Part shown: one piece after another, positions 51,101 through 63,292 of the stretch
Numbering within the stretch: the first letter of the stretch is position 1
Layout: each line of letters opens with the position of its first letter
Origin: Eucalyptus grandis
Taxonomy: Eukaryota > Streptophyta > Magnoliopsida > Myrtales > Myrtaceae
Direction: 5' to 3'
Assembly (NCBI RefSeq): GCF_016545825.1
Contig: NC_052618.1
Location: forward strand, 52,171,331 to 52,235,330
DNA length: 64,000 nucleotides
Position numbers and translations under genes: made by a program
The notes under the pieces: generated by a model
Databases searched by the model: none
Seen by the model: only the letters and a program-made list of their open reading frames with translations
Told to the model about the DNA's origin: nothing

Positions 51101-51989
51101 GTAGGAAGACTGAAACACATACCCTGTCTCACCGTGACGGCACAACAAAACAAATTTTACCAGTTCAGGAATCAATCAACATTACCAACGCAACAATAAG
51201 CATGAACAGCAACATTATGAAAGAAAAAGTTGCTCAGTCACGAGAATTTAAAACGAAAAGCGCCAACATATTTTCATATTCCTCATGGCTTACCGAGTTT
51301 TATCAAAGAAGATTACATGACTCTGAAGTCAATATGCATTGGTGGGAAAAAGCTCGATAACTGAGGTCAAATCATTCTCGAGTCTCAAAGAAAATTGAGC
51401 ACATGACAGTAGAAACAAACTGAAAATTTGTACAAGCTCCCAACATTTCGCGCACTGCCTTTTTGACTGCAGCTAGAAGAGCAGAGCAGCTCAGAAAACC
51501 TAGATATCCAAATCGAATCGAACTCACTAACAACCATCAGAATCATCACCTAGCTCTCCTGAATACTACGCTAAATTCACAATTTCCGCAGCGAAACCAA
51601 CGCAAGCGCAGTCATCCATTCGCCGCGACATCGACACTCGCATCTAATAATCGCGAAGCATCCTCGAGCAACAAAACTCGCTCCCATAAGAAAAAGAGAA
51701 ACAACGCTTCCAGGAAACAAAGCTCGCGCGCTCGGAAAGCGAACTTCCCCGGCGTCCTCCATTCACGAGGCATCCGGCCGAACAGATAGCATAGCACGAG
51801 CGTCGCGGGATCGTGAGAAATCGAGTTTTCTACCTGGCAGGCGCGGCGCTTGCCGGACTTGCGCCGCTTCTTGGCGGCGATGATGGCGGCGACGCGGGCG
51901 GAGACGGTCGACGAGTCCTGCTTCTTCTGGAGCTTCTTCCGGTTGGTCTTGTTCTTCTTCCTCTGGACCGCGTCGTCGCCTTTCGCCAT
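48113..51989 (-). pseudogene. DEAD-box-helicase-like nucleolar protein; intact 5' exons, decayed 3' exons
   Basis: Minus-strand exons 51834-51989, 50521-51123, 50177-50265, 49912-50011 and 49338-49583 join in phase to about 398 codons. The start is Lys/Arg-rich (nucleolar-type). The later part has helicase-like pieces: FLLYLVPTAEKAAEVRAICK (motif Ia region), EFLVSTPERLLEL (motif Ib) and SLLVVDGV where DEAD would stand, so ATP hydrolysis is unlikely. The layout recalls Cms1-type 90S pre-ribosome factors. Beyond exon 5, the piece 48652-48777 (KVLYAVGNDNKLEKLVGA) has two in-frame TGA stops. The last piece (48181-48400, VIPVVSIEQL ... GHFEAVVLPD) needs a 1-nt shift near 48198 to reach its family-like end (VVPETLRDL ... 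stop at 48113-48115). Either a truncated protein is made or the gene is dying. Further exons may have escaped me. Confidence 0.65.
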
Positions 51990-52238
51990 TGCAGCGCAGG
52001 CTCGAAGTTCGCGGCGGACGAGCGAGGGAGCGAGAGGGGGGGCGGCGGCTTGCGGCTGCTGGGCGGAGTCGGCGGTTTTTTAGCTGCTGCCTCCTGCGAT
52101 ACAGTGGCGGAGACTGGGCGGGTTGGGAATATAACATGGACCCGGGGGTAATTCCGTCGACTCGCCACGGGAGTCGTCGATTGAAGTTGGGCTGGGCTTT
52201 GTGTCGACTCTCTTTATATTTAATTGGGCCTGGGCAAT
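51990..52238 (-). promoter_or_regulatory. Upstream region of the helicase-like gene
   Basis: GC-rich sequence directly before the minus-strand start codon at 51989, likely promoter and 5' UTR. No TATA box is evident. Confidence 0.4.
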
Positions 52239-52504
52239 TCGGGCCTAAGAAAGGAAAGGGCGGAGGCCCATTCATTTCGAGTTTTGGTTTTGCGATGGGT
52301 AGAAAATCCCACTTTGGGTCCATGAATTTGTGCGATTTTTCCAATCAAGTCCTCATACTTTTAATCCGTGTAATCAAATCCTTACACTTGCAAAACCTCT
52401 CTAATCAAGTCCCTCTCAAATCCGGGTATCTGGAGTTAACTAATCCATTGAGCTCGGCAAATTTTTTGACTTTGGGAAGCTCAAGTGTGGTGTCTATAGT
52501 GAGA

Positions 52505-53797
52505 ATTTTTTTTTTTGGGTAAAAGGTAAGATATATATTAACTTTAAACCAATAAACTATACAACTATATAGTAAGGCAATCCGACACTAAAACTTACAC
52601 TCAATGTGACAAAGTAGTCAAACCAAGTGGAAGGGTGGTGAGACAAGGAGGGAAGAGCAGAAAATGAGAAGGAAAACAACCAGCAAAAAGCAAGCAGCCA
52701 AACAGTGGTCACAACCAAACGGAGGGGGAGGGAATATCCAGCAAACAACACAGGACTACCCTAAGCAAAACAAGACAAAGCAAGGACATGAATAACAAAA
52801 ATCCAAGCCTCCATCTTCAAAGAGCGTGCTAATAGTGACTAGGTAGTGATGACCCAGCACAGAGGATGAGCAGTCGGCAACAACTTCCAAAGAGACGAAT
52901 CCATCCCCAATCGCATCTCTATTGGCCGCGAGCAGTTCCATCTTCGATGAGACCAAGCCTGCAACACCTAATAGATCCTCCAAGGGAAAGAACGAGATGG
53001 CTAGCCCTCTATTGTAAACGTAGAAAGCACTCCCGATGAATAGGTAACCACGACCTAGCTAGATGAGATAGAGAGACAGCATGATCATTCAAAAATAGAA
53101 GGATGCAATCCCCAGCTCAGTTTGAGTCTTTTATTTCTGGGGGTGTCCGGAATCCCTTTGAAAGTTAAAGCCTTGTCCTTAACAACTTTATCGAGGTGTG
53201 GCTTTAAATTTGGTAGGAAGAACCTTTGAATGTGAAAGATAAAGTTGTTCCTTGCTTTCCAAATAAGGTAGCATAAGACGCCAAAAGCAAAGTGGGCTAG
53301 AGGTTGGTGAAAACTTTTATCGGATAGGTGCTTCATAGCCCACTCCAGATTTTCCCCCTAGGAATGATTTTGCCAAGCGATGTTGTATTTAGCCGCCCAA
53401 TAAAGCGCAAAACTACCCGTTTTTGGGCAGCCAAAGAGGCGGTAGAGAAAACACCTGAAGACTGACCAAGCCATAAGAGGCGGTCATTGTCTAGATTGAG
53501 GGTCGGGAGGGGGTCATCCCAGTCCGCAATGGTGGTCGCGACACGGGAAGGGAGTGTCAAGGCAGAAAGCCCATCCGCTACCAAGGCAAGTCGTGAGATT
53601 CTAGAACAAAAAATTTCCCGATCAGAGAAGAAATTGTTGAGCGGTCCACGCGGGTGTTAGGGATCAAACCAGAAGGAGACCGAAGTTCCGTTTCCAATAC
53701 GCCAAAGGAGTTGCTTCTGGAAAAAAGGCCGAAGATCAAGCAATTTCTTATGAGCCCAAAAGCAAAACTTAGGCCGAGGGACAATTCAGAAGTTTTG
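52505..53797 (-). mobile_element. 5'-truncated LINE with poly(A) tail
   Basis: Minus-strand sequence. From 53797 downward there are broken frames with WRIGNGTSVSFWFDP (C-terminal part of the ORF2 protein), ATTIADWDDPLP ... GVFSTASL (zinc-binding RVT region) and VLCYLIWKARNNFIFH near 53245-53290. All are standard for plant non-LTR elements. The 3' end, at low coordinates, carries a poly(A) (plus-strand T run at about 52507-52518). Endonuclease and most of the reverse transcriptase are missing (5' truncation), and frameshifts are present. It interrupts repeat copy A between gtgagaa and gttgcttgagttttg. Confidence 0.85.
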
Positions 53798-54197
53798 TTG
53801 CTTGAGTTTTGATTATTGTAACTACTAATCATCATAAGTTCACGCATCGTGCACCTCCATACCTTATTAGATCATCATGCGACATGGTACATAACTTCTA
53901 ATTATAACTTATAATTGCTTAATAAATAATGGGGTCAACACTCAAAAACTTGAATAAAACAAAGCCATGCGGGCGTAGATGGCAAGTTGTTGTCGTTGGT
54001 CACCCCGCATACTAACCAATGACGTGGTGCGTGATGCTCATATGTCATAGACAAAATTGTATAACTGGCCTTGAAAAATTCATAGAGGAATGGCCAAGAC
54101 AAAACCCAGAGGAAGAAGCATCATCAAGAAGGAAGCACATTGACATCGTGGTCTAGACTCATAATAGATGCAAAATAAACCAATATAAAAATCCGGG

Positions 54198-55520
54198 TAG
54201 AAGTCCAAAGACAAATGCCATAATCTTAGGAGAGGACAGAAAAGGGGACACTTTAAAAGTGCCACTTTTTTTTTTTCTAGTGGGACACTTAAGTGCCACT
54301 CCGGCGACCCTGCCGGAAATCCTACGTGGCAATATTTTATTATTATTTTTTGCTTACGTGGCTCATGAAGCTCCAAATTAGCATAAAAATTAAAAAAATT
54401 TAAAAAGAAAAAGAAAATTTTAAAAATTTTAATTTTTAAAAAATTTAAAAAATAAGAAAATTTTAAAAAATTTAAAAAAAATAAGAAAATTTTAAAAATT
54501 AAAAAAAAAAAAGGTGAAGGGGGGGGGAGGTCGAACGGGCGGCTAAGGGTTGAGCCCTCGCCGCGCCGCCTCCCGCCGTCGCCGGGAAGGGCCGGCGACG
54601 GAGGGGGAGGGTGGCCGGGTCGCCGGCCCTCGGCCGACCGACGGCGAGGGCTACGAGCCCTCGTCGGATCGCGGTGAGGGCCGCGACCCTCGCCCCGCAT
54701 CTGGGCGAGGCTCGCGGGCCCCGCCGACCCTCCCACTCCGTCGCCGGCCCTTCTTGGCGGCGGTGGGGAGGCGGCGGGGCCGCGCGCCGGACCCCGAGGG
54801 TCGCGCCCACGGATCTAGGGCGAGGTCGCGGCTCGCCGATTCAGCGAGGCTCGTGAGCCCTCGCCGCCTCCCGCCGCCGCCGGGAAGGGCCGGCGACGAA
54901 GTGGGGAGGGTCGGCCGAGGTCGCCGGGCCGGCCGGGGGGCCGGCGAGGGCGGCGAGCCCTCGCCAGATGCGGGGCGGGTCGCGGCCTCGCCGTGATCCG
55001 GCGAGGGCTCGCAGCCCTCGCCGTCTGGTCGGCCGAGGGCGGCGACCCCGCCGACTCTCCCCCTCCGTCGCCGGCCCTTCCCGGCGACGGCGGGGAGGCG
55101 GTGGCGATGCAGGGCTCAGCCCTCACCGCCCATTCGACCTCCCCCTTTTTTTTTTTTTTTAATCTTCTTAATTTTTTAAAACTTTTAAATTTTTCTTAAT
55201 TTTTCTTAATTTTTAAATTTTTAAATTTTTTTTTAATTTTTGAATACTTTATAATTTAATTAATTTTTATATTATTATTTACACGTAGACATAAAACGGC
55301 GTCGTTTTTGCGTTTTCTCCGCCACGTTAGCGTGCAAAACGACGCCGTTTTGGACTAAAACTCGCCGGAAAATTGCCACGTCAGCTATTTGGCCAGATTT
55401 TCGTCGGAGTGGCACTTAAGTGTCCATTTTACTTCGATGATGGCATTTAAGTGTACCATTTTAAAGTTATGGCACTTAAGTGTCCCGGCGTGCCAAGTTA
55501 TGGCACTCCAAGTGTCCTCA
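54198..55520. mobile_element. GC-rich foldback element, two arms of about 600 bp
   Basis: The left half and the reverse complement of the right half match in order: multiple ggacacttaagtgcca-type words, ctacgtggca / gacgtggca, a long A-rich tract, gggaggtcgaacgggcgg / gggaggtcgaatgggcgg, then ccgtcgccgggaagggccgg in both, and gccctcggccgacc. The arms meet near 54850-54900, so the unit is nearly palindromic. It holds no transposase. Both termini carry several tandem copies of the 'cacttaagtgcca' word, as in foldback-type or Mutator-derived elements. The flanks align with uninterrupted repeat copy C near 62395, which acts as an empty site. Confidence 0.85.
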
Positions 55521-56214
55521 CCGAGAGTCCCCCACCGACGCAAAATGAGAGTTTCTTGTGGAAATGAAACCAAAGAAAAAAATCAAGCACAAAACGTTTT
55601 ATTATGCACGAGACATATATAAGCAATGCATTTCCAGTCAAAATCACGTGCGATGTAAGGAAAAACGAAAGGGATGGTAGTCTAATCTATGGAACGTTGA
55701 CCAAAGCACACTGGACAACAGCAGGTGGGTAGTTCAACAGGTTGGCCAAATCCAAACACTCCGATTGATCTTCTCGCCAGGACTCCACGTGGTGCTCGAG
55801 GGCAAGCCCGCAGAGACATATCGCCCTGAGTTGTTGGACATATGATTTGAAGTACAATATTCTTTTTGGGATCATGAGTTCGCATTACGCCAATCGCTAT
55901 TTTTTCCAACATAATAAGGAACTCACGGATACATATAACGCTTTAACAGTTATTTCAGAACGGAGTATTTAGTGCTTGTACCCAGCACCTGATCACGTGC
56001 ATCAGATCATCTAATGATGTTCTATCATCAATGGCTCAATCCCGATGAAGATCGCCCATTTGTGCCTTCAGACAAGGTTAACCTTGCTTCTCAAATATCT
56101 TAAAGAAAGCGCAAACTCTTATTAAGGGGACAACCATGACCACTGGTCACCTTTCGAGAAGGAACAAGCCGACGCATGGCTACCGTGATTGATACATAAA
56201 ATGTTAGGTGAGTC

Positions 56215-57715
56215 GGACCAAAGAAAGGAGCAGCAGAGGCCTATTCCTTTCAAGTTTTGGGTTTATGATGGGTAAAATCTCACTTTTGGTCCATGAAGTT
56301 ATGCAATTTTTCCAAGCAAGTCCTCAACTTTTAATATGTCTAATCAAATCCTTAAATTTGCATAACTTCTCCAATCAGGTCCCTCCCACTGCAAATCCGG
56401 TTAATGGAGTTATCGATTTGTTAAGTCCAAGGAGGATTTTGATGTGAAAAGCTTGATTGTAGCGTTTGTATTTGGCAAAAAGTTAATCCTCATCAAACTC
56501 TCTCGACACATTAATGAATATGTCGAGTTCCAATTAAGTCATAATTTGGATCATGAGATGAGAGAAGTTGTAAAACTTCAAGGATTTGTTTATGCAAATT
56601 GAAATTTCAAGGACTTAATTGGAAAAAAAGCATGAGCTATAAGGATTAAAAGTGAATTTTTACTTCATTAATCATATATGTAAAATAACCTCACGTAATT
56701 CAAAGCTTTAATTATCATAAGCTCACGCACTATGCACCTCTAAACCTCACTAGATCATCACCAGACATGACACATTGTATAACGATTAATCATAATCCGC
56801 AATCGTTTATCAAAGCCAACGAATAGTCGAGCATAGATGGCGAACTTTGATCGGTAGTCGCATGACACATTAATCAATGACACGGTTTGGGATGCTCGCA
56901 TGACCTGTTAGCTGTTGCAAAATGGACTCGATCCTTCCAAAAACGAACATGTCACTCAGGCTAGTCAGCTTTGCAGATTGGTCTTGGATATTTTTAGTAG
57001 AGAAATCGGCCAAGTCAAAGATGCATTTTGACCAACGCAAAGAAGGGAAGCAAATTGGGCGTTGTCGTCTAGAATTAAAATAGATGCAAAAAAACAAAAG
57101 AAAAACCTAAAATAAAATCCCAACAGTCGTTTTTCGGCGCAAAAGACAATTTCGCATCGAGATGAAAAATCAAAGAAGAAAGTAAGTCAAAATCCCCAAT
57201 TGACATCCGAGAAAAAGAAGAAGAAGATAGTCAATGGAATCCTCGTTAAGGAAATACATCGGGATATCCCGGTGGCGTGCACAATAAACAACGCATTTCC
57301 CAGTCAAAATCCAGGGTGATGTATGGAAAAAGAAAGGGATAATTTCATTGACCAAGGCACGTGGAACAACAAGTGGGTTGTTGAACAGTTTGGCCAAATC
57401 CAAGCATCCTGATTGATCTTCTCACCGATTCTCGGGTTGGACCCATGAATACATACCGAACCCAAGCGGTTGGCCAAATAATTTTAAATCCCATCTTTCT
57501 TTTGACGAGCATGAGTTCACACTTTGCCACTCGCCACCTTTCTCACCGAGAATTAAAAGAGCCCATGAGCATGTCAACGGTTGGACAAGGTTAATCCCGC
57601 TTTTCAGACGTCTTAAAAAGAAAGCACAAACTCTTATTTGAAAGATAAACATGACCACCGATCATCTTTTGAGAAGGAATAGGCCAGCGCAGCAAATGAT
57701 ATCACTAACGTGGCC
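56215..57715. mobile_element. Unclassified dispersed repeat, copy B
   Basis: It follows copy A directly in the same orientation. Shared landmarks: ggtccatgaagttatgcaat (near 56289), tatgcacctctaaacctcactagatcatcacc (56730-56763; split here as a description of the 'cacct...tagatcatca' block), gcatttcccagtcaaaatcc (near 57292) and cttttgagaaggaataggcc (near 57666). It is diverged from copy A by substitutions and small indels. No coding capacity. Confidence 0.7.
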
Positions 57716-58839
57716 AGTACATACAATAACTTTTAACCACTTCGAAGGACCCATTATTATTTTCGCAAAATCAGTGAAGGATCTAAAGTGGCATCGAATA
57801 AAGAATGAAACAAACGAAGCAGCCCGCCCAATTTAAAAGCTTAATGCACCAACAACCAGGCGCAGCATCATAACACGTTCTTCCTCTTCTAGAAGAAAGC
57901 AAAGCAGAATTCAGCACTAGCTGTTAGAAGTCACTATCTCAAGCTGGAAGTGGAAGACATCCGGCGGCATCCACATTTGACTTTTTGCCTTTTGAATTTA
58001 TCCGATCAAGCCTTGAGATTCGCATGCTCCAACTTTTTAAATCTAAAACACTTAACACCTTCGCAGAATAATTATATATAAAAAATAAAAATAAAAATTC
58101 ACGTAAATATAAATATTGAAAGCATATGAGTTCACATGTTCTTCTCATAATCTTTCGTATATTTTAAAAAAATTTAAACAACCAGCAAAATTGTGTCTTT
58201 TTTCCTTTCCTTTACTTTTAATTTGAATTTAACCCGACCTAATGTAATCTGGAGAGCTTGGTCAAGCTGGGGGCTCGAGTTGAGGTCATTGCACATCTAC
58301 ATTTCCGTGACACTCTCAAAATCAGGGTCCTTTCGACATTAACACGGGACGGAGGGACACCACATCTGAGTGGAGAGTAGTCATTTTGATTGCGAAACTC
58401 GCCGTCCTCTACTGGTTTGTGCGCAGCACTGTGGTCCAAGATCTCCGACGCAAAAAAATTGATAGGTCCCCATGGAAAGCGGTGGGGATCTACTTTTTAA
58501 CACTATTTAAATTCGTCGTGGAGTCGCTCTTTGATGCTTTTCTAATCTTGGGATGATGCACGAGGTTTGAATGATGTGAATCTGGAGCAGTCGGAGGCGA
58601 CCGGTTGACCAGAGCCACACATACATATGATGATCCCATTATTATTATTATTATCCCGTCGTCGTGCTCTTCTTCTTCAGTCATCTCCATCCATAATCGT
58701 CAGTTCTCTCTGCTTTTTTCCTCCCCCTCCTTTTGCTTTCTGATGGTGTGGCGTGCCGTGTTCTTGGAAGGAAACCTGGGTGTTAATGATGTTCTTCCGG
58801 GTACTCATGTAAGAATCCTGTTTGTCTGAGAGAGAGACA
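57716..58839 (+). promoter_or_regulatory. Spacer and upstream region of the GAT1-type gene
   Basis: No gene is seen in this 1.1 kb. An (ATT)n run is at 58640-58655 and a CT-rich stretch at 58665-58740. A GA run (gagagagaca) lies directly before the ATG. The last 300 bases are the probable promoter/leader. Confidence 0.4.
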
Positions 58840-61404
58840 ATGGGGACAGCGGTGGTTCCAAGCTCCATGGAAGTCTCAATCCCGCTGGGTGATCAGAAAG
58901 ACGGCAGCTTCGTCGGCCGCCCGAACCCCAAAGGCTTGGACGCCGGAGCTCTCTTTGTTCTCAAATCACAAGGTCAGTGCACTCGTCCCTTTCTGTGGAC
59001 TAGCTTGTAACACAGGCTCTCTCTCTCTCTCTCTCTCTAGTAGTGAAGCAGGAAGACATTGTTGTAGGGAAAGCAAATGAGTCCGAAGCTTGTCATTTCG
59101 CTCTTAATGTTCACTGGGTTGTGAGCTTAGAACGAGCTCGTGGAACGATCCATTGCTTGATCAGACAACTGGCCTGCCAATCTAGAAGAGGCAACTTTAA
59201 TAAACAGTCAAAACCCTAAAGAAAAAGCGCATGATTTTCATCAGCAGTGTAATTCTTTATACAAGCATTTTCTAATTCATCGCGTAACATGTTGTCCAGT
59301 CAGGTCTGTACAATTTTGCATGATTTATCTCTTGATTTTTCAAACTATGATCCTAATCAATAGGTCAATAGAATAGTAGCAAAAGGGCAAACAAGGAAGA
59401 AGAGATTTTCGTGGAGAAATATGTGAATGATCTTTCTTTTGCACATGATCTACACATGTCGACATGCACAAACCGTTTTAGATATGATATACATGTCTTC
59501 TTAAATTAGAAATGAGTATATATGGTTATTTCTAGAAGTAACAGGTGTACGATCACATTCACAGGATCGTGGTGGCACTGTGGGTACCACTTGACCACGT
59601 CGATAGTGGCGCCAGTGCTATTGAGCATACCCTTTGCAATGAGCCTATTGGGTTGGGTGGCCGGGACCATGTGCCTGGCTGTTGGGGCTGCAGTCACGTT
59701 TTACTCTTACAACCTCCTCTCACTTGTCTTGGAGCAACAAGCTCATCTTGGTCAACGCCAACTCCGATTCCGTGACATGGCCCACGATATTCTAGGTTAC
59801 TTTCCTTGAGCAATAAATCTATCAATTTGGCTACTAGTTAACCTCATCGTACAACTAAGTTCTTGTATGAATTGGTGAATTCCCAACTCAACTTATATGT
59901 TACGGCTTGTCATTTAACAGGACCCGCATGGGGAAAGTATTTTGTGGGACCTCTACAGTTCGCCATATGTTATGGTGCTGTTGTTGCCTGCACTCTTTTA
60001 GGTGGACAGAGTCTCAAGGTCAGTAACTTTTCAGTTCTAATTGTAGACTTGTATTCACTAATCAAACAATTTGATCTTTTTCTTTTTTTTTTTAATGTGG
60101 CTTCTCTCTATTAATTTTATTCAGAGTTCTTTTCCCTTTGCCATGCTCGCCTGTGCAGTTCATATACTTGCTGTATAGACCAGATGGAAAAATGCAGCTC
60201 TACCAATTCATCTCCATGTTTGGTGGCCTAACTCTCTTCTTGGCACAACTCCCCTCCTTCCACTCCCTCAGGCACATCAATCTCGTCTCCCTCGTCCTCT
60301 GCCTTGCCTACAGCGCTTGCGCCTTGGGCGGCTCCATCAACGTCGGTAAGAAATTCGCATAGCGTGTGTCGATAATGTCGATCTCATAATCACATCACAT
60401 CATGATTAATAACAACACTTAAGATGAGAATCGAGGTTGACCATTATGCAATTGTTTTGACAACCCTCAGGCAACTCGGCGAACGCACCGCCAAAGGACT
60501 ACTCCTTGGTCGGTAGCCGGGTTGACCGCCTTCTCGGTGCCTTCAACGGGATCTCCATCATCTCCACCACTTACGCCAGCGGAATTATCCCTGAGATCCA
60601 GGTGTTCCAGAGTGCCGCTGGTTTTAACCATCTCTTAGGTTGGCCTTTTCGAATTTCGGCTTTACCTAGATTGATCAATAATGTCAAATTTTTACTATGG
60701 CTTTTAGGCGACACTAGCTCCTCCGGTGAAGGGCAAGATGTTCAAGGGCCTGTCCGTATGTTATTCGGTCATAGTGACCACATATTTCAGCGTTGGAATC
60801 TCTGGGTATTGGGCGTTTGGGAATCAATCCAAAGGAACTGTTCTCACCAATTTCATGGGTGAGACCAAGCCACTCCTTCCCACTTGGTTCCTCTTGATGA
60901 CCAACATTTTCTGCCTCCTCCAATTATCAGCCGTCGCTGTGGTGAGAATATGTTCATCTTTCTGGCTAATATTTCAACTAATTACAAGTTCATCAATTTG
61001 GATCTCTAATGAAATGTATACAGGTGTATATGCAACCGACCAATGAAAGGTTTGAGAAGAAACTGGCGGACCCAAAGATGGACCAGTTCTCGGCGCGCAA
61101 CGTCGTGCCCAGGCTGATCGCTCGGTCACTGTCGGTGGTGGTCGCAACCACGGTAGCCACGATGTTGCCCTTCTTCGGGGACATCATGGCGCTGTTCGGT
61201 GCGTTCGGGTGCATCCCCATAGACTTCATATTGCCCATGGTTCTCTATAACGTGGCCTTCAAGCCCTCCAAGAGGAGCTTGATATTCTGGGTGAACACGA
61301 CGATCATCGCCGTGTTCTCGGTGCTGGTGGTCATCGGCGGAGTGGCATCGGTTAGGCAGATAGCTATCGATGCCAAGGCTTATCGCTTGTTTGCTAACGT
61401 GTAG
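58840..61404 (+). CDS. GAT1: GABA transporter 1-type amino-acid permease, AAAP family (7 exons)
   Basis: Exons 58840-58972, 59565-59795, 59921-60018, 60159-60345, 60471-60601, 60708-60941 and 61024-61404 join in phase to 464 codons; all introns are GT-AG. After a soluble N terminus (to about residue 45) come about ten membrane segments: SIVAPVLLSIPFAMSLLGW, AICYGAVVACTLLGG, INLVSLVLCLAYSACALGG, SIISTTYASGIIPEIQ, YFSVGISGYWAFGN, and a last pair with IFWVNTTIIAVFSVLVVIGG. The SIPFA and GYWAFGN words are strong markers of the plasma-membrane GAT1 / LHT-like branch of the AAAP family, which imports GABA and related compounds with protons. The ATG at 58840 is the first in frame. Intron 1 contains a (CT)n microsatellite at about 59018-59039. 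No defect is visible. Confidence 0.9.
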
Positions 61405-61659
61405 CGATTATAATTGACGCACTAGTTGCTATAATGATACGCGCAATTAAAGTGTTTTCACATTTCCTTATCGAGTGTGTTTAGCAAGTCCATCAACTAT
61501 CTTATTTATTTCTAGAAATATAATGAAGCATTGGGTCATCTAAAAATGGCGCGTATGCCGTATGATACGGCTTCATGTCAAATCGAGTTGAATTTCAAAT
61601 TAATCAAAGGGAATGGACTTGGAAAGGGACTAGTATGGTTAGGCGGACTTGAGAGATTT

Positions 61660-62640
61660 AACATCTAAATCTTCTAATCTGTCTAATCAAGACCTTACAC
61701 TTGCAAAATCTCTGTAATCAAGTCCCTCCCGCTCCAAATCCGGGTATCTAGAGTTAACTAGTCCGCTGAACTCTGCAAATTTTTTGACTTGGGAAGCTCG
61801 GGTGTAATGTTTGTATTGAGAAATCTCGTTGCTCGAGTTTTGAACTCGTCTCCATCTTCGACATTTTCGAATTTGAATCATGAGAGGCTTGACAAGAAAA
61901 GTCTTGTAAGTTTTATTTTTTTTTTATATATTTTAAATGCCAAGCAATTTATTAGTAAAAACGCACTAGCTCAAGCATAAAAAGTTGGACTCCTAATTTT
62001 ATAATGAGATAAGAATATACCGGAAATTATTATAACTCCACGCATCACGCCCCCCTAAACCTCGTTAGATCATCACGTGACACTATACATATCTACTAAT
62101 CACAACTTATGATTTCTTAATATATAATGGAGTCAACACTCGACACTTAAATTGAACGAAATCGGGCGGGTAGTCGAGCGGCGTGGGCGTGATCCTCGTA
62201 TGATGTGGTAGATGAAATTGTCTTGATTCGTCCCGAATGATGTCTTGTTCAGTCGGTTGGATTTGCATGACCGGCCTTGAAAAATTCGCAAGAGGAATAG
62301 CCATGTCAAAACCCAGAGGAGGAAGCATCAAGGAGGAAGCGAATTGACATCGTCGTCTAGACTTACAGCAAATGCAAAAGAGACCAATAGAAAATCCGAG
62401 AGTCGCTAGCCGACGCAAAGGGAGAGTTTCGTATGCAAACGAGACCAAAGAAGATATCAGCGTTTAGTATGTACAAGACATGTATAAACAATGCATTTCT
62501 AGTCAAAATCAACTGTGATGTATGGAAAAACGAAAGGAAAAACCTATAGAGCATTGACCGTTCTGTGGTTCTCCGTTCTAAACAATTTCATTGACCAAGG
62601 CACGCAAGAAAACTAAGTAGCACTATCACCGACACGTGAC
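61660..62640. mobile_element. Unclassified dispersed repeat, copy C (uninterrupted)
   Basis: Starts near 61660 (taatcaagaccttacacttgc), then gggaagctcgggtgtaatg, gttgctcgagttttgaac, cctcgttagatcatcacgtg (near 62057), aatggagtcaacactc, and gcatttctagtcaaaatc (near 62492), in the same order as copies A and B. It has no LINE or foldback insertion, so it shows the original arrangement. Non-coding. Confidence 0.7.
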
Positions 62641-63282
62641 ACACAATATAACACGACATACTGACACGTTATTTCTCAAAAAATAAAGATTTCCAACTGT
62701 CGCGACCAAATTTTTGGGGTTTGAACCACCTAGGGTTTGGCTAATGGATTATTAGCCTGAAAACTTAACTCGGGCTCTCAGCCTCCATACCAATTCACGA
62801 CTTAGGTTTGAATTGTTAACATGCAATTGAATTTTAACTAGGAGTCGCCACTAATCTATTTTTGGTGGGTCGATTAGAAACCCCTAGTAAAGTAACGGGA
62901 GATTTACTTTACTCCTACGAACCATAGATTTGGGTACGGGGACTTGGTTACGTTAGATTTCTCTAACGCCCTTTCGGTACCTTTCTTTCTTATTTTGAAA
63001 AAATGTTTGCCCGGGCGGCTTGAATTGATTTTAACTATCTCCCTAACATGCCAGGGTGTTCGTGAAGGTGCGCAAACCACCAATTTAACACCCAAAAAGC
63101 AATTAAATAATGCGGGACTTACCTCGAAGCTACGAAAGCATACGCAATGTTAAATTAAAATCCATATCAACAACCCTAGATATGGTTTCTAATTAACAAG
63201 CAATTACTCAATTTTTATTTCCTCTTTTTCAATGAAAATATAGTCCATATGCAATGCAATGCTTTTAATCTAATATGAAATG

Positions 63283-63292
63283 ATATGGCATG
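63283..63292 (+). repeat. SINE target-site duplication, left copy
   Basis: atatggcatg immediately precedes the SINE body and is repeated exactly at 63513-63522 after the poly(A). Confidence 0.9.

Larger units (their letters stand above)
52239..56199. mobile_element. Unclassified dispersed repeat, copy A (split by a LINE and a foldback element)
   Basis: Left end: gtccatgaatttgtgcgattttt-type sequence near 52318 with repeated 'aatcaagtcc' phrases. Middle: tcatcataagttcacgcat near 53828 and aataatggggtcaacactc near 53926. Right end: aatgcatttccagtcaaaatc near 55626 through gagaaggaacaagccgacgc near 56156. All three parts recur in the same order in copies B and C. Removing the two insertions leaves about 1.3 kb. 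No protein is encoded and I cannot name the class. Confidence 0.7.

Noticed and set aside
54499..55162. Several long GC-rich ORFs on both strands (Arg/Pro/Gly-rich)
   Set aside because: They are a by-product of the GC-rich palindromic foldback core; the same repeated words give open frames in every direction and no domain is present.
58822..58839. Upstream start codon for the GAT1-type gene
   Set aside because: The codon at 58822 is TTG, not ATG; the first in-frame ATG is 58840.
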